The notes under the pieces were generated by a model that saw nothing but the letters and a program-made list of their open reading frames with translations, made no database searches and was not told the DNA's origin. 32,769 nt of DNA from JALYUA01 sp038203955 (GTDB lineage Bacteria; Acidobacteriota; Thermoanaerobaculia; UBA5066; Gp7-AA6), in the NCBI GenBank assembly GCA_038203955.1, contig JBBRDK010000038.1, positions 1 to 32,769 on the forward strand, in the 5' to 3' direction. A program made the translations under genes and the position numbers. Shown one piece after another: positions 15,953 through 23,556 of this stretch. Position 1 is the first letter of the stretch. Each line of letters opens with the position of its first letter.

Positions 15953-17610
15953 TGATCCTTTCAGTCGCCTTCATACTGGCCGCCGCCATGCCGCCGGCAT
16001 CCCCGCCCGCCGATCTGATTCTGGTCCACGCGAAGATCTGGACCGGGGATCGAGCCCGGCCTCAGGCCTCGGCGCTGGCGGCGCGCGCGGGACGAATCAT
16101 TGCGGTGGGGACCGATGCGGAGGTCGAGAAGCTCCGGGCACCTGCGACCGTCGTGGTCGAAGGCGGGGGCCGGCGAGTCGTCCCCGGCTTCATCGATGCG
16201 CACACCCACATGTCGATGGGCGGCTTCAACCTCCTGGCCCTCGACCTTCGGAAGACGAAGGACCCTCAGGATTTCACGCGCCTCTTGGGCGAGTTCGCGA
16301 AGACGCGGCCCGCCGGCGTCTGGCTCACCGACGGCGCCTGGGACCACGAGCAGTGGACGCCCGCGCGCCTTCCCACCCGCGAAATGCTGGATCCGGCGAC
16401 GGGCGACCATCCTACGTGCCTCTCCCGGCAGGACGGCCACATGTCCGTCTGCAACAGCCTCGCCCTGAAGCTCGCGAGGATCACGCGCGACACGCCGGAC
16501 CCTCCCGGCGGGGTCATCGTCCGCGACGCGCGCGGAGAGCCGACCGGGGTCTTGAAGGACGCGGCGATGGACGCCGTCGGCGCGGTGCGGCCTTCGCGCA
16601 CTCCGGCGGAGCTGCTGGAAGCGCTTCGGACGGCCATGCATCACGCGGCGTCGGTCGGCGTCACCTCGGTCCAGGACCTTCCGGGCGAGAGCGGGGATCT
16701 CGACGCCTGGGAGACGCTGCGGCGCTCGGGAGAGCTCACCGTGCGGGTCCACTATCGGCTCCCGCTGTCCGGCTGGGAGAAGGCGCGCGACCGCCGCGCC
16801 GCGATGCAGAACGACGAATGGGTGCGTCTCGGCGGCGTGAAGGGGTACGCGGACGGATCCCTCGGATCGTCCACGGCTCTCTTCGATGCGCCCTATGCCG
16901 ATGATCCGAAGAACTCGGGTGTCGCCGCTTCCGAGGCGATCCCTCTCTCGCGGATGGAGCAGCGTGTCGCGGGCGCCGACCGGGCCGGCCTCCAGGTCGT
17001 GATCCACGCGATCGGCGATCGCGCGAACGGGGAGATCCTGGACGTCTACGAGCGCGTGGCGAAGGCGAACGGCTCCCGCGACCGGCGGTTTCGGATCGAG
17101 CACGCCCAGCATCTCCGGCCCGCCGACATTCCTCGGTTCGCGCGACTCGGCGTGATCGCGTCGATGGAGCCCTACCACGCGATCGACGACGGCCGCTGGG
17201 CGGAAAAGAGAATCGGGGCGGAGCGCTGCCGCACGACCTACGCCTTCCGGTCGCTCCTGGACGCCGGGGCCCGCCTCGCGTTCGGGTCCGACTGGGACGT
17301 CGCCCCCCTCTCTCCGGTGGCGGGCATCGACGCCGCGGTGACGCGCCGCACGATCGACGGCCGCCATCCCCGGGGGTGGTTTCCGGAGCAGCGGATCGGA
17401 GTCACGGAAGCGCTGACCGCATACACGAGCGGAGCGGCATGGGCCGCCTTCGAGGAGGGGGAGAAGGGAACGCTCGCGCCCGGCAGGCTCGCCGACTTCG
17501 TCGTCCTTTCCCGGGACATCCTGACGGTCCCCCCAGAGGAGATTGCGGACTCGAAAGTCGACGCAACCGTCCTGGCCGGAAAGATCGTCTACCGAGCGAA
17601 GGAGCGCTGA
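15943..17610 (+). CDS. Exported amidohydrolase, family 3 (YtcJ-like)
   Basis: About 555 residues of the metal-dependent amidohydrolase superfamily. A short hydrophobic N-terminus (MILSVAFILAAAMPPA) looks like a signal peptide, so the enzyme may act outside the cytoplasm. Metal-site motifs are DAHTHMSMGG (H87-x-H89), VKGYADGSLGSSTALFD, VVIHAIGDRANGEIL, FRIEHAQHLRP and FGSDWDVAPLSP. The end contains GTLAPGRLADFVVLSRDIL, the usual amidohydrolase closing strand. The substrate is unknown: members of this group hydrolyse N-acyl or formamide compounds. The start is either GTG 15943 or ATG 15952; neither has a good ribosome site. It stands alone between ppdK and mutL. Confidence 0.85.
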   Translation: MTEMILSVAFILAAAMPPASPPADLILVHAKIWTGDRARPQASALAARAGRIIAVGTDAEVEKLRAPATVVVEGGGRRVVPGFIDAHTHMSMGGFNLLALDLRKTKDPQDFTRLLGEFAKTRPAGVWLTDGAWDHEQWTPARLPTREMLDPATGDHPTCLSRQDGHMSVCNSLALKLARITRDTPDPPGGVIVRDARGEPTGVLKDAAMDAVGAVRPSRTPAELLEALRTAMHHAASVGVTSVQDLPGESGDLDAWETLRRSGELTVRVHYRLPLSGWEKARDRRAAMQNDEWVRLGGVKGYADGSLGSSTALFDAPYADDPKNSGVAASEAIPLSRMEQRVAGADRAGLQVVIHAIGDRANGEILDVYERVAKANGSRDRRFRIEHAQHLRPADIPRFARLGVIASMEPYHAIDDGRWAEKRIGAERCRTTYAFRSLLDAGARLAFGSDWDVAPLSPVAGIDAAVTRRTIDGRHPRGWFPEQRIGVTEALTAYTSGAAWAAFEEGEKGTLAPGRLADFVVLSRDILTVPPEEIADSKVDATVLAGKIVYRAKER

Positions 17611-17712
17611 GCGCTCCTCGCCGCAGGGATGGGCCGCGTTGTCGCGGTCTTCCCGCCGCGCTTTTCCTCGTGACCGGGGCGTGGCGGCTCTTCGCGACCC
17701 CGGCGTCCGTTG

Positions 17713-17779
17713 GATTGCCGATCTAGTTGACCGCGGAGTACCGCGGCCGTCTCGCTCCCGTCGATCGCTCGGGCTCCCG
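17713..17779 (+). repeat. Dispersed intergenic repeat, copy B
   Basis: Plus-strand copy of the repeat, with the identical 36-bp core at 17726-17761 containing CCGCGG-AGTA-CCGCGG. Upstream GATTGCCGATCTA and downstream CTCCCG flanks match the other copies less exactly. It lies in the 217-bp gap between the amidohydrolase and mutL. Confidence 0.85.
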
Positions 17780-17799
17780 AGCGGGCGCCTCGCGCCCGC
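17767..17799. other. Two adjacent GC-rich hairpins before mutL
   Basis: GCTCGGG-CT-CCCGAGC (17767-17783) and GCGGGCG-CCTCG-CGCCCGC (17781-17799) are perfect 7-bp inverted repeats that overlap by a few bases. No T-tract follows, so this is not a canonical intrinsic terminator; it may block or shield transcripts between the amidohydrolase and mutL. Confidence 0.5.
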
Positions 17800-17827
17800 C
17801 CGCGGGGCCCGCGGATAGACTTCGCCC

Positions 17828-19561
17828 GTGCCGAGGATTCACCGTCTGTCGAGCGGCGTCATCGACCGGATCGCCGCGGGAGAAGTGGTGGAGCGCCCCG
17901 CCTCGGTGATCAAGGAGCTCGTCGAGAACGCGCTTGACGCGGGGGCGTCCGTCATCCACGTCGAAGTGGACGGAGGCGGCGTGCGCCGGATCCTCGTGCG
18001 CGACGACGGGATCGGCATGTCGCGGGACGACGCGCGCCTCGCTCTCGAGCGGCACGCCACTTCCAAGATCTCCTCGGACGAGGACCTCGTCTCCGTGACG
18101 AGCTACGGGTTCCGGGGCGAGGCGCTGCCCTCCATTGCCTCGGTGTCGTCGCTGATGCTCACGACCTCCGACGGGTTCTCTCCGGAAGCGGTCCGTCTCC
18201 GGATGGAGTACGGCTCCGAGCCGGCCCTCGAGGCCGCCGCCCGGCCCCGCGGGACCGACGTCGTCGTCGAGAACCTCTTCGCGAAGACGCCGGCGCGCCG
18301 GAAGTTTCTGGCCTCCCCGGAGGCCGAGGGGCGCGCCGCCGCCGTGGCCGTCACCCGCGCGGCTCTGGCCAACGCGCCTGTCGCCTTCTCCCTGCGATCC
18401 AACGGACGCGAGCTTCTCGACGCCCCCGCGGCTGTCGACCGGGCGGCCCGGATCCTCCAGGTGTTCGGCCGGGAGACGCTCGGAGATCTCGAGCCGTTCG
18501 AGGCGCGATCCGGGCCGCTGCGCGCCGCGGGATTCGTGACGCGCGGCTCCGTCACGTTCGGCACGCGGAGGTTCCAGTACCTCTTCGCCAACGGCAGGCC
18601 GATCGAGGATCGCGCCCTCGCCCGCGCGATCGGCCAGGCGGCGAGGGACGCGATCCGCACGGACCGCCACCCCGCCGTCTTCCTCTACCTGACGGCGGAA
18701 CCGGGGGCGATCGACGTGAACGTGTCGCCCGCGAAGACCTCGGTCCGTTTCGCCGACTCCGGCACGGCGTACCGGCTCGTGTACCACGCCGTGCATTCGG
18801 CCCTCCTCGCGGGCAAGGAGGAGCGCCGGTTGAAATCGGTGCCGGCCGACCCGTTCGTCTCCGAGCGGTCCGCGGGATACGGCGAGGCGGACTCCCTCGA
18901 GCATCCGCCCCGGTTGACCGCGACGGCGCCTCCGGCCGATCCCGCCGGACAGACCCCGGCCGTTTCCCCGCCGCAGGAGAGGCGGCCTCCGGAGCTGATC
19001 CCGATCGGCCAGCACCGCGAGTCCTACATCGTCGCCAGCGGCGGGGACGGCCTGCTGATCATCGACCAGCACGCAGCGCACGAGAGGGTGCTGTACGAGC
19101 GGATCCGGGATCGGATCGCTTCCGGCCGGGTGCTCTCTCAGAAGCTGCTCGTGCGCGCTCTCTTCGAGGCAACCCCGGAGGAGGAGGAGACCCTGGCGTC
19201 GCGCACGGAGGATCTCGCGTCGGCGGGCTTCGAGATCGAGCCCATGTCCGGGCGTTCCTACGGCATCGCCGCGATTCCGGCCGAGGCCCGCGAGAGAACG
19301 GCCGCCGAGCTTTTGCACGAGGCGCTCGCGCGGCTGGCGGAGAGCGGCTCGGCCGACGAGACGGAGCGCCGGGATCGGATGGCGGCGGGAATTGCCTGCC
19401 GGTCGGCGGTGACGATTCGCTACCACCTCGCACCGGAAGAGATCCGGCGGCTCCTCTCCGACTGGCTTCGGTGCGCGGACCGCTTCACCTGCCCGCACGG
19501 AAGGCCGGTGGTCCTGTCGATGTCGGAGGAGGAGATGGAGAGGTACTTCAAGAGGAAGTGA
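17828..19561 (+). CDS. mutL: DNA mismatch repair protein MutL
   Basis: 577-residue MutL, the coordinator between MutS mismatch recognition and strand removal. The N-terminal GHKL ATPase has IAAGEVVERPASVIKELVEN, LVRDDGIGMSRDDA, HATSKISSDEDL and GFRGEALPSIASVS. The transducer domain contains YLFANGRPIEDRAL and IDVNVSPAKTSVRF. After a linker (about 330-400), the C-terminal domain has the endonuclease motif DQHAAHERVLYE from D413, and the supporting motifs ACRSAV and CPHGRP (C555). It is therefore of the nicking type, as in species without MutH. GTG 17828 gives the standard N-terminus. Confidence 0.96.
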   Translation: MPRIHRLSSGVIDRIAAGEVVERPASVIKELVENALDAGASVIHVEVDGGGVRRILVRDDGIGMSRDDARLALERHATSKISSDEDLVSVTSYGFRGEALPSIASVSSLMLTTSDGFSPEAVRLRMEYGSEPALEAAARPRGTDVVVENLFAKTPARRKFLASPEAEGRAAAVAVTRAALANAPVAFSLRSNGRELLDAPAAVDRAARILQVFGRETLGDLEPFEARSGPLRAAGFVTRGSVTFGTRRFQYLFANGRPIEDRALARAIGQAARDAIRTDRHPAVFLYLTAEPGAIDVNVSPAKTSVRFADSGTAYRLVYHAVHSALLAGKEERRLKSVPADPFVSERSAGYGEADSLEHPPRLTATAPPADPAGQTPAVSPPQERRPPELIPIGQHRESYIVASGGDGLLIIDQHAAHERVLYERIRDRIASGRVLSQKLLVRALFEATPEEEETLASRTEDLASAGFEIEPMSGRSYGIAAIPAEARERTAAELLHEALARLAESGSADETERRDRMAAGIACRSAVTIRYHLAPEEIRRLLSDWLRCADRFTCPHGRPVVLSMSEEEMERYFKRK

Positions 19562-19563
19562 AA

Positions 19564-19598
19564 GTTGAGCGTCGAGCGTTCAGCGTTGAGCGTTCAGG
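19564..19598. repeat. Heptanucleotide array H4 (five units)
   Basis: Units GTTGAGC, GTCGAGC, GTTCAGC, GTTGAGC and GTTCAGG in strict 7-bp register, beginning 2 bp after the mutL stop. A further GCTGAGC occurs in phase at 19606-19612. Confidence 0.8.
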
Positions 19599-19621
19599 AC
19601 ACCAAGCTGAGCCCTGGGAAC

Positions 19622-19644
19622 AAAAAAGCCGGCTTGCGCCGGCT
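19622..19644 (-). terminator. Intrinsic terminator of the sigma/anti-sigma operon
   Basis: Read on the minus strand this is AGCCGGC-GCAA-GCCGGCT followed by a run of T: a 7-bp stem with a GNRA-type loop and U-tract. It lies about 95 bp past the stop of the minus-strand TM2-like gene. The plus-strand side has no T-run, so it does not serve mutL. Confidence 0.85.
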
Positions 19645-19658
19645 GTGGATTTACCTTC

Positions 19659-19729
19659 GATTCCCGATCCCTCTAGTTGACCGCGGAGTACCGCGGCCGT
19701 CTCGCTCCCGTTGGTCGCTCGGCTCCCGG
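19659..19729 (+). repeat. Dispersed intergenic repeat, copy C
   Basis: Third copy of the repeat; identical 36-bp core at 19676-19711. The 3' flank TTGGTCGCTCGGCTCCCGG resembles copy A. It lies between the convergent mutL and TM2-like genes, upstream of the terminator hairpin when read on the minus strand, so it would be part of that operon's 3' untranslated RNA. Confidence 0.85.
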
Positions 19730-19737
19730 CTCAGTCC

Positions 19738-20343
19738 TCAATAACTCCTCGGCGGCATTCCGACTCCGTCGGCGTTTTCGCGGCGCTTTTTCCGAAGATG
19801 CGTGGCGATCAGGATCCCTCCGAGGAGGATGAACGCCGCCGGCGCGCCCCACCGGTCGATGAAGGACCAGTCGATCTCGAGATACCGGTCGATCAGCCAG
19901 AGGGACCCGAGCCCGACCAGGATGACTCCCCACGTGAGGCTCGCCGTGCCGCTCGAGACGCGCACCGGCGTCGGAGCGGTCGCGAACCCCGCGGACGCGA
20001 CGTACCCGCGGTTGATCGCGTGGGCCTGACGCACCGCGTCGATGATCCCGAAGAAGAAGACGAAGGCGATCATGGGGCCGAAGAACTCCCCGCGTCCGTG
20101 CGCCGAGGCGGCGATGCAGACCACGAACGCGATTCCGAAGGCGATCCCCCTCTGGTAGAGGCCGAGATAGAGGTGGCCCAGGCCCGGGAACATCGAGAGA
20201 AAGCCGGCGAGCGCCGGGGACTTGTGCTCCGCCGCGTAGACGGGCGGGACGAGCGGAGGCGGAATCGGGGCCGGCGGAGGCGCAAAAGGCGCCGCCGGGG
20301 GCGGCGGGGGCGGCGGGGGCGAATAAGGCGTGCTCTGGTCCAT
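19738..20343 (-). CDS. Membrane protein with proline-rich N-terminus, TM2-like and DUF5668-like segments
   Basis: 201 residues. Residues 8-35 are proline-rich with eight prolines in a row (9-16), probably cytoplasmic. Residues 42-105 (SPALAGFLSMFPGLGHLYLG and two further helices) resemble the TM2 or TM2-like type; 135-180 (TWGVILVGLGSLWLIDRYLE, then APAAFILLGGILIATHL) resemble DUF5668/LiaF-type membrane segments. A strong ribosome site, AGGAGGAG, precedes ATG 20343. It is the last gene after the sigma and anti-sigma genes, 23 bp downstream of the latter, suggesting an envelope-stress link. The function is unknown; the poly-proline run would need EF-P for efficient translation. Confidence 0.7.
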   Translation of the reverse strand: MDQSTPYSPPPPPPPPAAPFAPPPAPIPPPLVPPVYAAEHKSPALAGFLSMFPGLGHLYLGLYQRGIAFGIAFVVCIAASAHGRGEFFGPMIAFVFFFGIIDAVRQAHAINRGYVASAGFATAPTPVRVSSGTASLTWGVILVGLGSLWLIDRYLEIDWSFIDRWGAPAAFILLGGILIATHLRKKRRENADGVGMPPRSY

Positions 20344-20366
20344 GGCGTTCTCCTCCTGGCGGGCGG

Positions 20367-21167
20367 TCAGGCGCGCCACGTTCGAATCGATGTTTCGTTT
20401 TTCGGCACATTCCCCTCGCCGCCGTTGCGCGGACGGCTCTGCGGGGGACGGGGCCTTTCTTCGGGTCTCATGACGAGGGCGATGACGTTGGACAGAACGG
20501 CCCGGCTGTATCCGCCGGCGCGGCCGCGCCAGACGGCCAGAGCGCGGGTCGCGCGCTGCTGGAAGGCGCCGAGACGATTCGCGAGAGACGCATCCGCGAC
20601 GACGGCGAAGCTCTTCGATTCGCTCTTCAGGCCCGCGCCCGCCCTGCGGGCGAGGTCCGCGGGATTGAAGCCGGCGAGCATGAGCACGAGAGCCGCGGCG
20701 TAGGCGAACGCGATCGCGGCGCGCGGATCGAGGAGTCCGCGCCACCGCGCGCGCGGCTTCACGGGCTTCGCCGCAGAGAGCCGTCCCGCGACCCAGGGCG
20801 CCGGGAGAGGCGGGGTCAGATCGCGCATCGTGGAGAGCGTCTCGAACGCCTCGCGACAACCTTCGCACCGGGACAGGTGGAACGGCAGCCGCGCGCGGTC
20901 CGCCGGTGCCGCGTCTTCGCCGGGCTCGAGAGAGGCCGCGATCAGGAGCTCCGCGCCCTCGCACGACACGGTGAGCGCCGGAATCCGCAGAAGGGAGTCT
21001 CGAAGCTCCGGGCTCCAGGCAGGCGCCTGCAGGCCGGAGAGAAGGCTCTCGGCGGTCGCGAGGTCCCGGCCGAGGATTTCGCAGTCGGCGCACACGGCAC
21101 GGTGCGATTCACGCTCGGCCTGCGGGGCGTCGGCCGCGAACAGCCGTTCGATCTCCCGGCAGCTCAT
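20367..21167 (-). CDS. Anti-sigma factor with two zinc-finger (ZAS-like) motifs
   Basis: 266-residue partner of the upstream sigma factor; the ATG overlaps the sigma stop (ATGA). Two zinc-binding HxxxCxxC motifs are seen: H22-x3-C26-x2-C29 (HRAVCADC) and H97-x3-C101-x2-C104 (HLSRCEGC). One transmembrane helix follows at about 148-167 (PRAAIAFAYAAALVLMLAGF), so the zinc fingers face the cytoplasm to hold the sigma factor and the C-terminal part (about 168-266, basic at its end) lies outside. Two ZAS motifs in one protein are less common than one and could reflect duplication. The signal sensed is unknown. Confidence 0.8.
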   Translation of the reverse strand: MSCREIERLFAADAPQAERESHRAVCADCEILGRDLATAESLLSGLQAPAWSPELRDSLLRIPALTVSCEGAELLIAASLEPGEDAAPADRARLPFHLSRCEGCREAFETLSTMRDLTPPLPAPWVAGRLSAAKPVKPRARWRGLLDPRAAIAFAYAAALVLMLAGFNPADLARRAGAGLKSESKSFAVVADASLANRLGAFQQRATRALAVWRGRAGGYSRAVLSNVIALVMRPEERPRPPQSRPRNGGEGNVPKNETSIRTWRA

Positions 21168-21775
21168 ACGAAGGCTCCGGCGGCGACGGCGAGCGAGGTC
21201 AGGACCCCGGATCCCCGGTTTTCGTGGCGCTCGCGGATCTTTCGCGCCACTTCCGCGCGGGCGCGGAAGAGACGCGACTTGACCGTCCCCTCGGGAAGCG
21301 AAAGGGACTTGCCGATCTCGTCGTAGGCCAGCCCCTCGAGGTCCCGGAGGACCAGAATCTCGGCGAGATCGTCCGGGATCTCCGCCAGCGCGGAGAAGAG
21401 CATCTTGGTCCGCTCCTTCTTCAGCGCGTCGGCCGCCGGGTCGTCCTGCGAACGGAGAAGGGGCATCACGGCTTCGTCGGAAACGAATCGGAAGGACTTC
21501 TCCCGCTTCCGCCGGCGGTACCGGTCGATGCAGAGGTTGCGGGAGAGAGAGACGATCCAGGCGATCAGCGGGAAGCCGCCGTCGTACCGCTCCAAGTTCT
21601 CGAAGATCTTCAGAAAGATCTCCTGAGAGAGCTCTTCGGCGTCTTCGCGCTTCAGCGTGAAGTGGTAGGCCACCGAATAAACCCTCTGTCCGAAGCGGTC
21701 CACGAGCTCCCTCCAGGCCTCGTCTTCGCCCTCGCGGCACCGATCTACGAGGCTTTTGTCGTCGGTGCTGTTCAA
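21164..21775 (-). CDS. ECF-type RNA polymerase sigma factor
   Basis: 203-residue group 4 sigma-70 factor. Region 2 (about 20-100) has AYHFTLKREDAEELSQEIFL and IAWIVSLSRNLCIDRYRRRK, covering core binding and -10 recognition. Region 4 (about 130-185) has LAEILVLRDLEGLAYDEIGK and SLPEGTVKSRLFRARAEVAR, the -35-binding helix-turn-helix. Start TTG 21775 follows GAGGACGAT, an acceptable ribosome site. It heads the operon sigma, anti-sigma, TM2-like protein, closed by the terminator at 19622-19644. Such operons are usually autoregulated, but I could not identify the cognate promoter in the 269-bp upstream gap. Confidence 0.9.
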   Translation of the reverse strand: MNSTDDKSLVDRCREGEDEAWRELVDRFGQRVYSVAYHFTLKREDAEELSQEIFLKIFENLERYDGGFPLIAWIVSLSRNLCIDRYRRRKREKSFRFVSDEAVMPLLRSQDDPAADALKKERTKMLFSALAEIPDDLAEILVLRDLEGLAYDEIGKSLSLPEGTVKSRLFRARAEVARKIRERHENRGSGVLTSLAVAAGAFV

Positions 21776-21828
21776 ATCGTCCTCACAGGCTCAAGACGCA
21801 GGTTGGGAACAAATGTTCACAGGTGGGA

Positions 21829-21877
21829 GGGAGGGGAACGGGAGCCGGGAATCGGGAATCGGGAATCGGGAATCGAT
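21829..21877. repeat. Heptanucleotide array H5 (about seven units)
   Basis: 7-bp units GGGAGGG, GAACGGG, AGCCGGG, AATCGGG (three times) and AATCGAT. On the other strand the units read GATTCCC. It lies in the 269-bp gap between the sigma-factor start and the pcnB stop, about 55 bp upstream of the sigma start. The rest of this gap, apart from H6, shows no feature I can support. Confidence 0.8.
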
Positions 21878-21986
21878 CAAGCCGCGACCTGTCAGCGACT
21901 TCCCCGGGCTGCTGCGCCTCCTCAGGAAGAATCCTCGGGAGCTCCCAGGAATCATACAGAGGTTAGAGTGTCCGGCCCGGCTCCCG

Positions 21987-22042
21987 AAGCCGAAGACCGA
22001 AAACTGACAAAGAGAACTACCGGCTGACAGCTGATAGCTGAC
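21987..22042. repeat. Heptanucleotide array H6 (about eight units)
   Basis: 7-bp units AAGCCGA, AGACCGA, AAACTGA, CAAAGAG, AACTACC, GGCTGAC, AGCTGAT and AGCTGAC. The last three are very regular, the first ones more decayed. The array ends 2 bp from the pcnB stop codon (minus strand). Confidence 0.7.
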
Positions 22043-22044
22043 AG

Positions 22045-23457
22045 CTACGCCCTCTTTCCCCGCCCTCTGCCGCCGCGGCGCCGTCGCGCCGGCGCCGGCC
22101 CGCGCGGGTCGGCCGGCGTATCCGTTTCGAAGCTCTCGCGCGTCTTTTTCGCGCGGTCTCCGAAGGTCCGCCATTCCCGGGCGAGCTCCTCTCCGCGGCC
22201 CGTCGCCATCGCGCCGAGCTCGAAGAGATCCAGGGCCGTCGAGAAGGTCTCCCGGAAGGCGATCCGGCGCGTCGCCAGGCGGTTGTCCGGGCGGTACGAG
22301 AAGCGTCCCACGGTCGCTAAGGCCTGCTGGATCCGGTGGGAGATGGCGTGCGGCAGCGACATGCGGATCGCGATCGGCGGAACGATCTCCTCGAGGATCG
22401 CTCCCAGGACTCCGGGTTCCGGGTCGCCGTCCGGGACCCTCTCGCGCACCCGGGCGCGCACGATCGGGAGGAAAAAGAGGCCGAAAAGCGCGGCGTCGTC
22501 GAAGGGCCGTCCCCGGCGCCGCTCTCCGTCCAGGGTTTCTAAGAGCGCCCAGAACAGGTGGCCTGTGCCGTTGGGGTGGTCGGGATCGATCTCGCGGAGC
22601 ACCTGGGCAAGCTCCGGCAGGAGGGCGTCCAAGAGTCCGACCTCGCGCAGAAGCAGGAAGGTGGGCAGCGCGTGCCCGCCCCGAAGCGACTGGAGAAGCT
22701 CCTCCGTGACCCGGGGCGGCGCCGATTTGACGATGTCCTTCCGGCATTCCAGAATCGCCTCGTAGGCGTCCGGCGTGATCGCGAAACCCAGGCGGCTGGC
22801 GAACTCGACCGCCCGGAGCATGCGGACCGGGTCCTCCCGGAACCGCACCTGGGCGTCCCCGATCGTCCGGACGAGCCCGGCCTCCAGGTCGTCCAGGCCT
22901 CCGACGTAGTCGATCACGGCGAAGTCCGAGATGTCGTAGAAGAGGCCGTTGATCGTGAAATCGCGCCGGAGGGCGTCCTCGCGAGCCGTTCCGAACGTGT
23001 TGTCCGAGGTCATCAGCAGCTCGGGCGCGTCGGGATCGGCCGCTTCGGGGCGCCTCCGAAAGGTCGCCACCTCGATGACCTTGCCGTTGGCGAAGAGGAT
23101 GTGGGCGAGCCGGAACCGGCGGCCGATCAGCCGGCAGTTGCGGAAGAGCCGCCGGAGCGCCTGGGGGTGCGCGTCCGTGCCGATGTCGAAGTCCTTGGGA
23201 GTCCGGCCGAGCAGGAGGTCCCGCACGCTCCCGCCGACCAGATACGCCTTGTACCCCGCCGCCGACAGGCGGTAGAGGACCTTCAGTGCGTCCGGATCGA
23301 TCTGCTTGCGCGAGATCGGGTGCTCGCTGCGCGGCCGGACGCGCGGGAGCACCTCGGGGGTGTCGGAAGGCTCGATGGTCAGGCTCGAGATCGGCGCGTT
23401 CGCTTCGGTAATGGCGGCCCTCCCTGGCCGGGGATCGGAGTCACGAGGCAGAGGCAT
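22045..23457 (-). CDS. pcnB: Polynucleotide adenylyltransferase / CCA-adding-type enzyme (PcnB-like)
   Basis: 470-residue class II nucleotidyltransferase that adds A residues to RNA 3' ends; the PcnB and CCA-adding groups are hard to separate by eye. The catalytic head has AYLVGGSVRDLLLGR (72-85), the metal-binding D89-x-D91 in PKDFDIGTDAHP, and LIGRRFRLAHILF plus EVATFRRRPE. The middle has REDALRRDFTINGLFYD and VRFREDPVRMLRAVEFASRL, typical of PcnB. The first 46 residues are a non-conserved leader; the C-terminus is a very basic Arg/Gly tail that could bind RNA. ATG 23457 is chosen as the first in-frame Met. PcnB is favoured by SRKQIDPDALKVLYRL. Confidence 0.85.
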   Translation of the reverse strand: MPLPRDSDPRPGRAAITEANAPISSLTIEPSDTPEVLPRVRPRSEHPISRKQIDPDALKVLYRLSAAGYKAYLVGGSVRDLLLGRTPKDFDIGTDAHPQALRRLFRNCRLIGRRFRLAHILFANGKVIEVATFRRRPEAADPDAPELLMTSDNTFGTAREDALRRDFTINGLFYDISDFAVIDYVGGLDDLEAGLVRTIGDAQVRFREDPVRMLRAVEFASRLGFAITPDAYEAILECRKDIVKSAPPRVTEELLQSLRGGHALPTFLLLREVGLLDALLPELAQVLREIDPDHPNGTGHLFWALLETLDGERRRGRPFDDAALFGLFFLPIVRARVRERVPDGDPEPGVLGAILEEIVPPIAIRMSLPHAISHRIQQALATVGRFSYRPDNRLATRRIAFRETFSTALDLFELGAMATGRGEELAREWRTFGDRAKKTRESFETDTPADPRGPAPARRRRGGRGRGKRA

Positions 23458-23488
23458 TGTAGTCGAACTGCTTGAGAGAATTGATCTT

Positions 23489-23518
23489 TTGACTTTGTTC
23501 CGCGCAGTGGGAAAGAAT
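23489..23518 (+). promoter_or_regulatory. Possible promoter of the liv operon
   Basis: TTGACT (23489-23494) and AAGAAT (23513-23518) with an 18-bp spacer, in the 99-bp divergent gap between pcnB and the binding-protein gene. Spacing is acceptable but the -10 match is weak. Confidence 0.3.
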
Positions 23519-23556
23519 ACGCCGTCTTTGGCGAAAACGTCGCGAGGAGGCTTCCG

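Noticed and set aside
17611..17827. Small gene or RNA between the amidohydrolase and mutL
   Set aside because: Open frames exist but read through the dispersed repeat and hairpins; there is no ribosome site, domain or tRNA-like fold.
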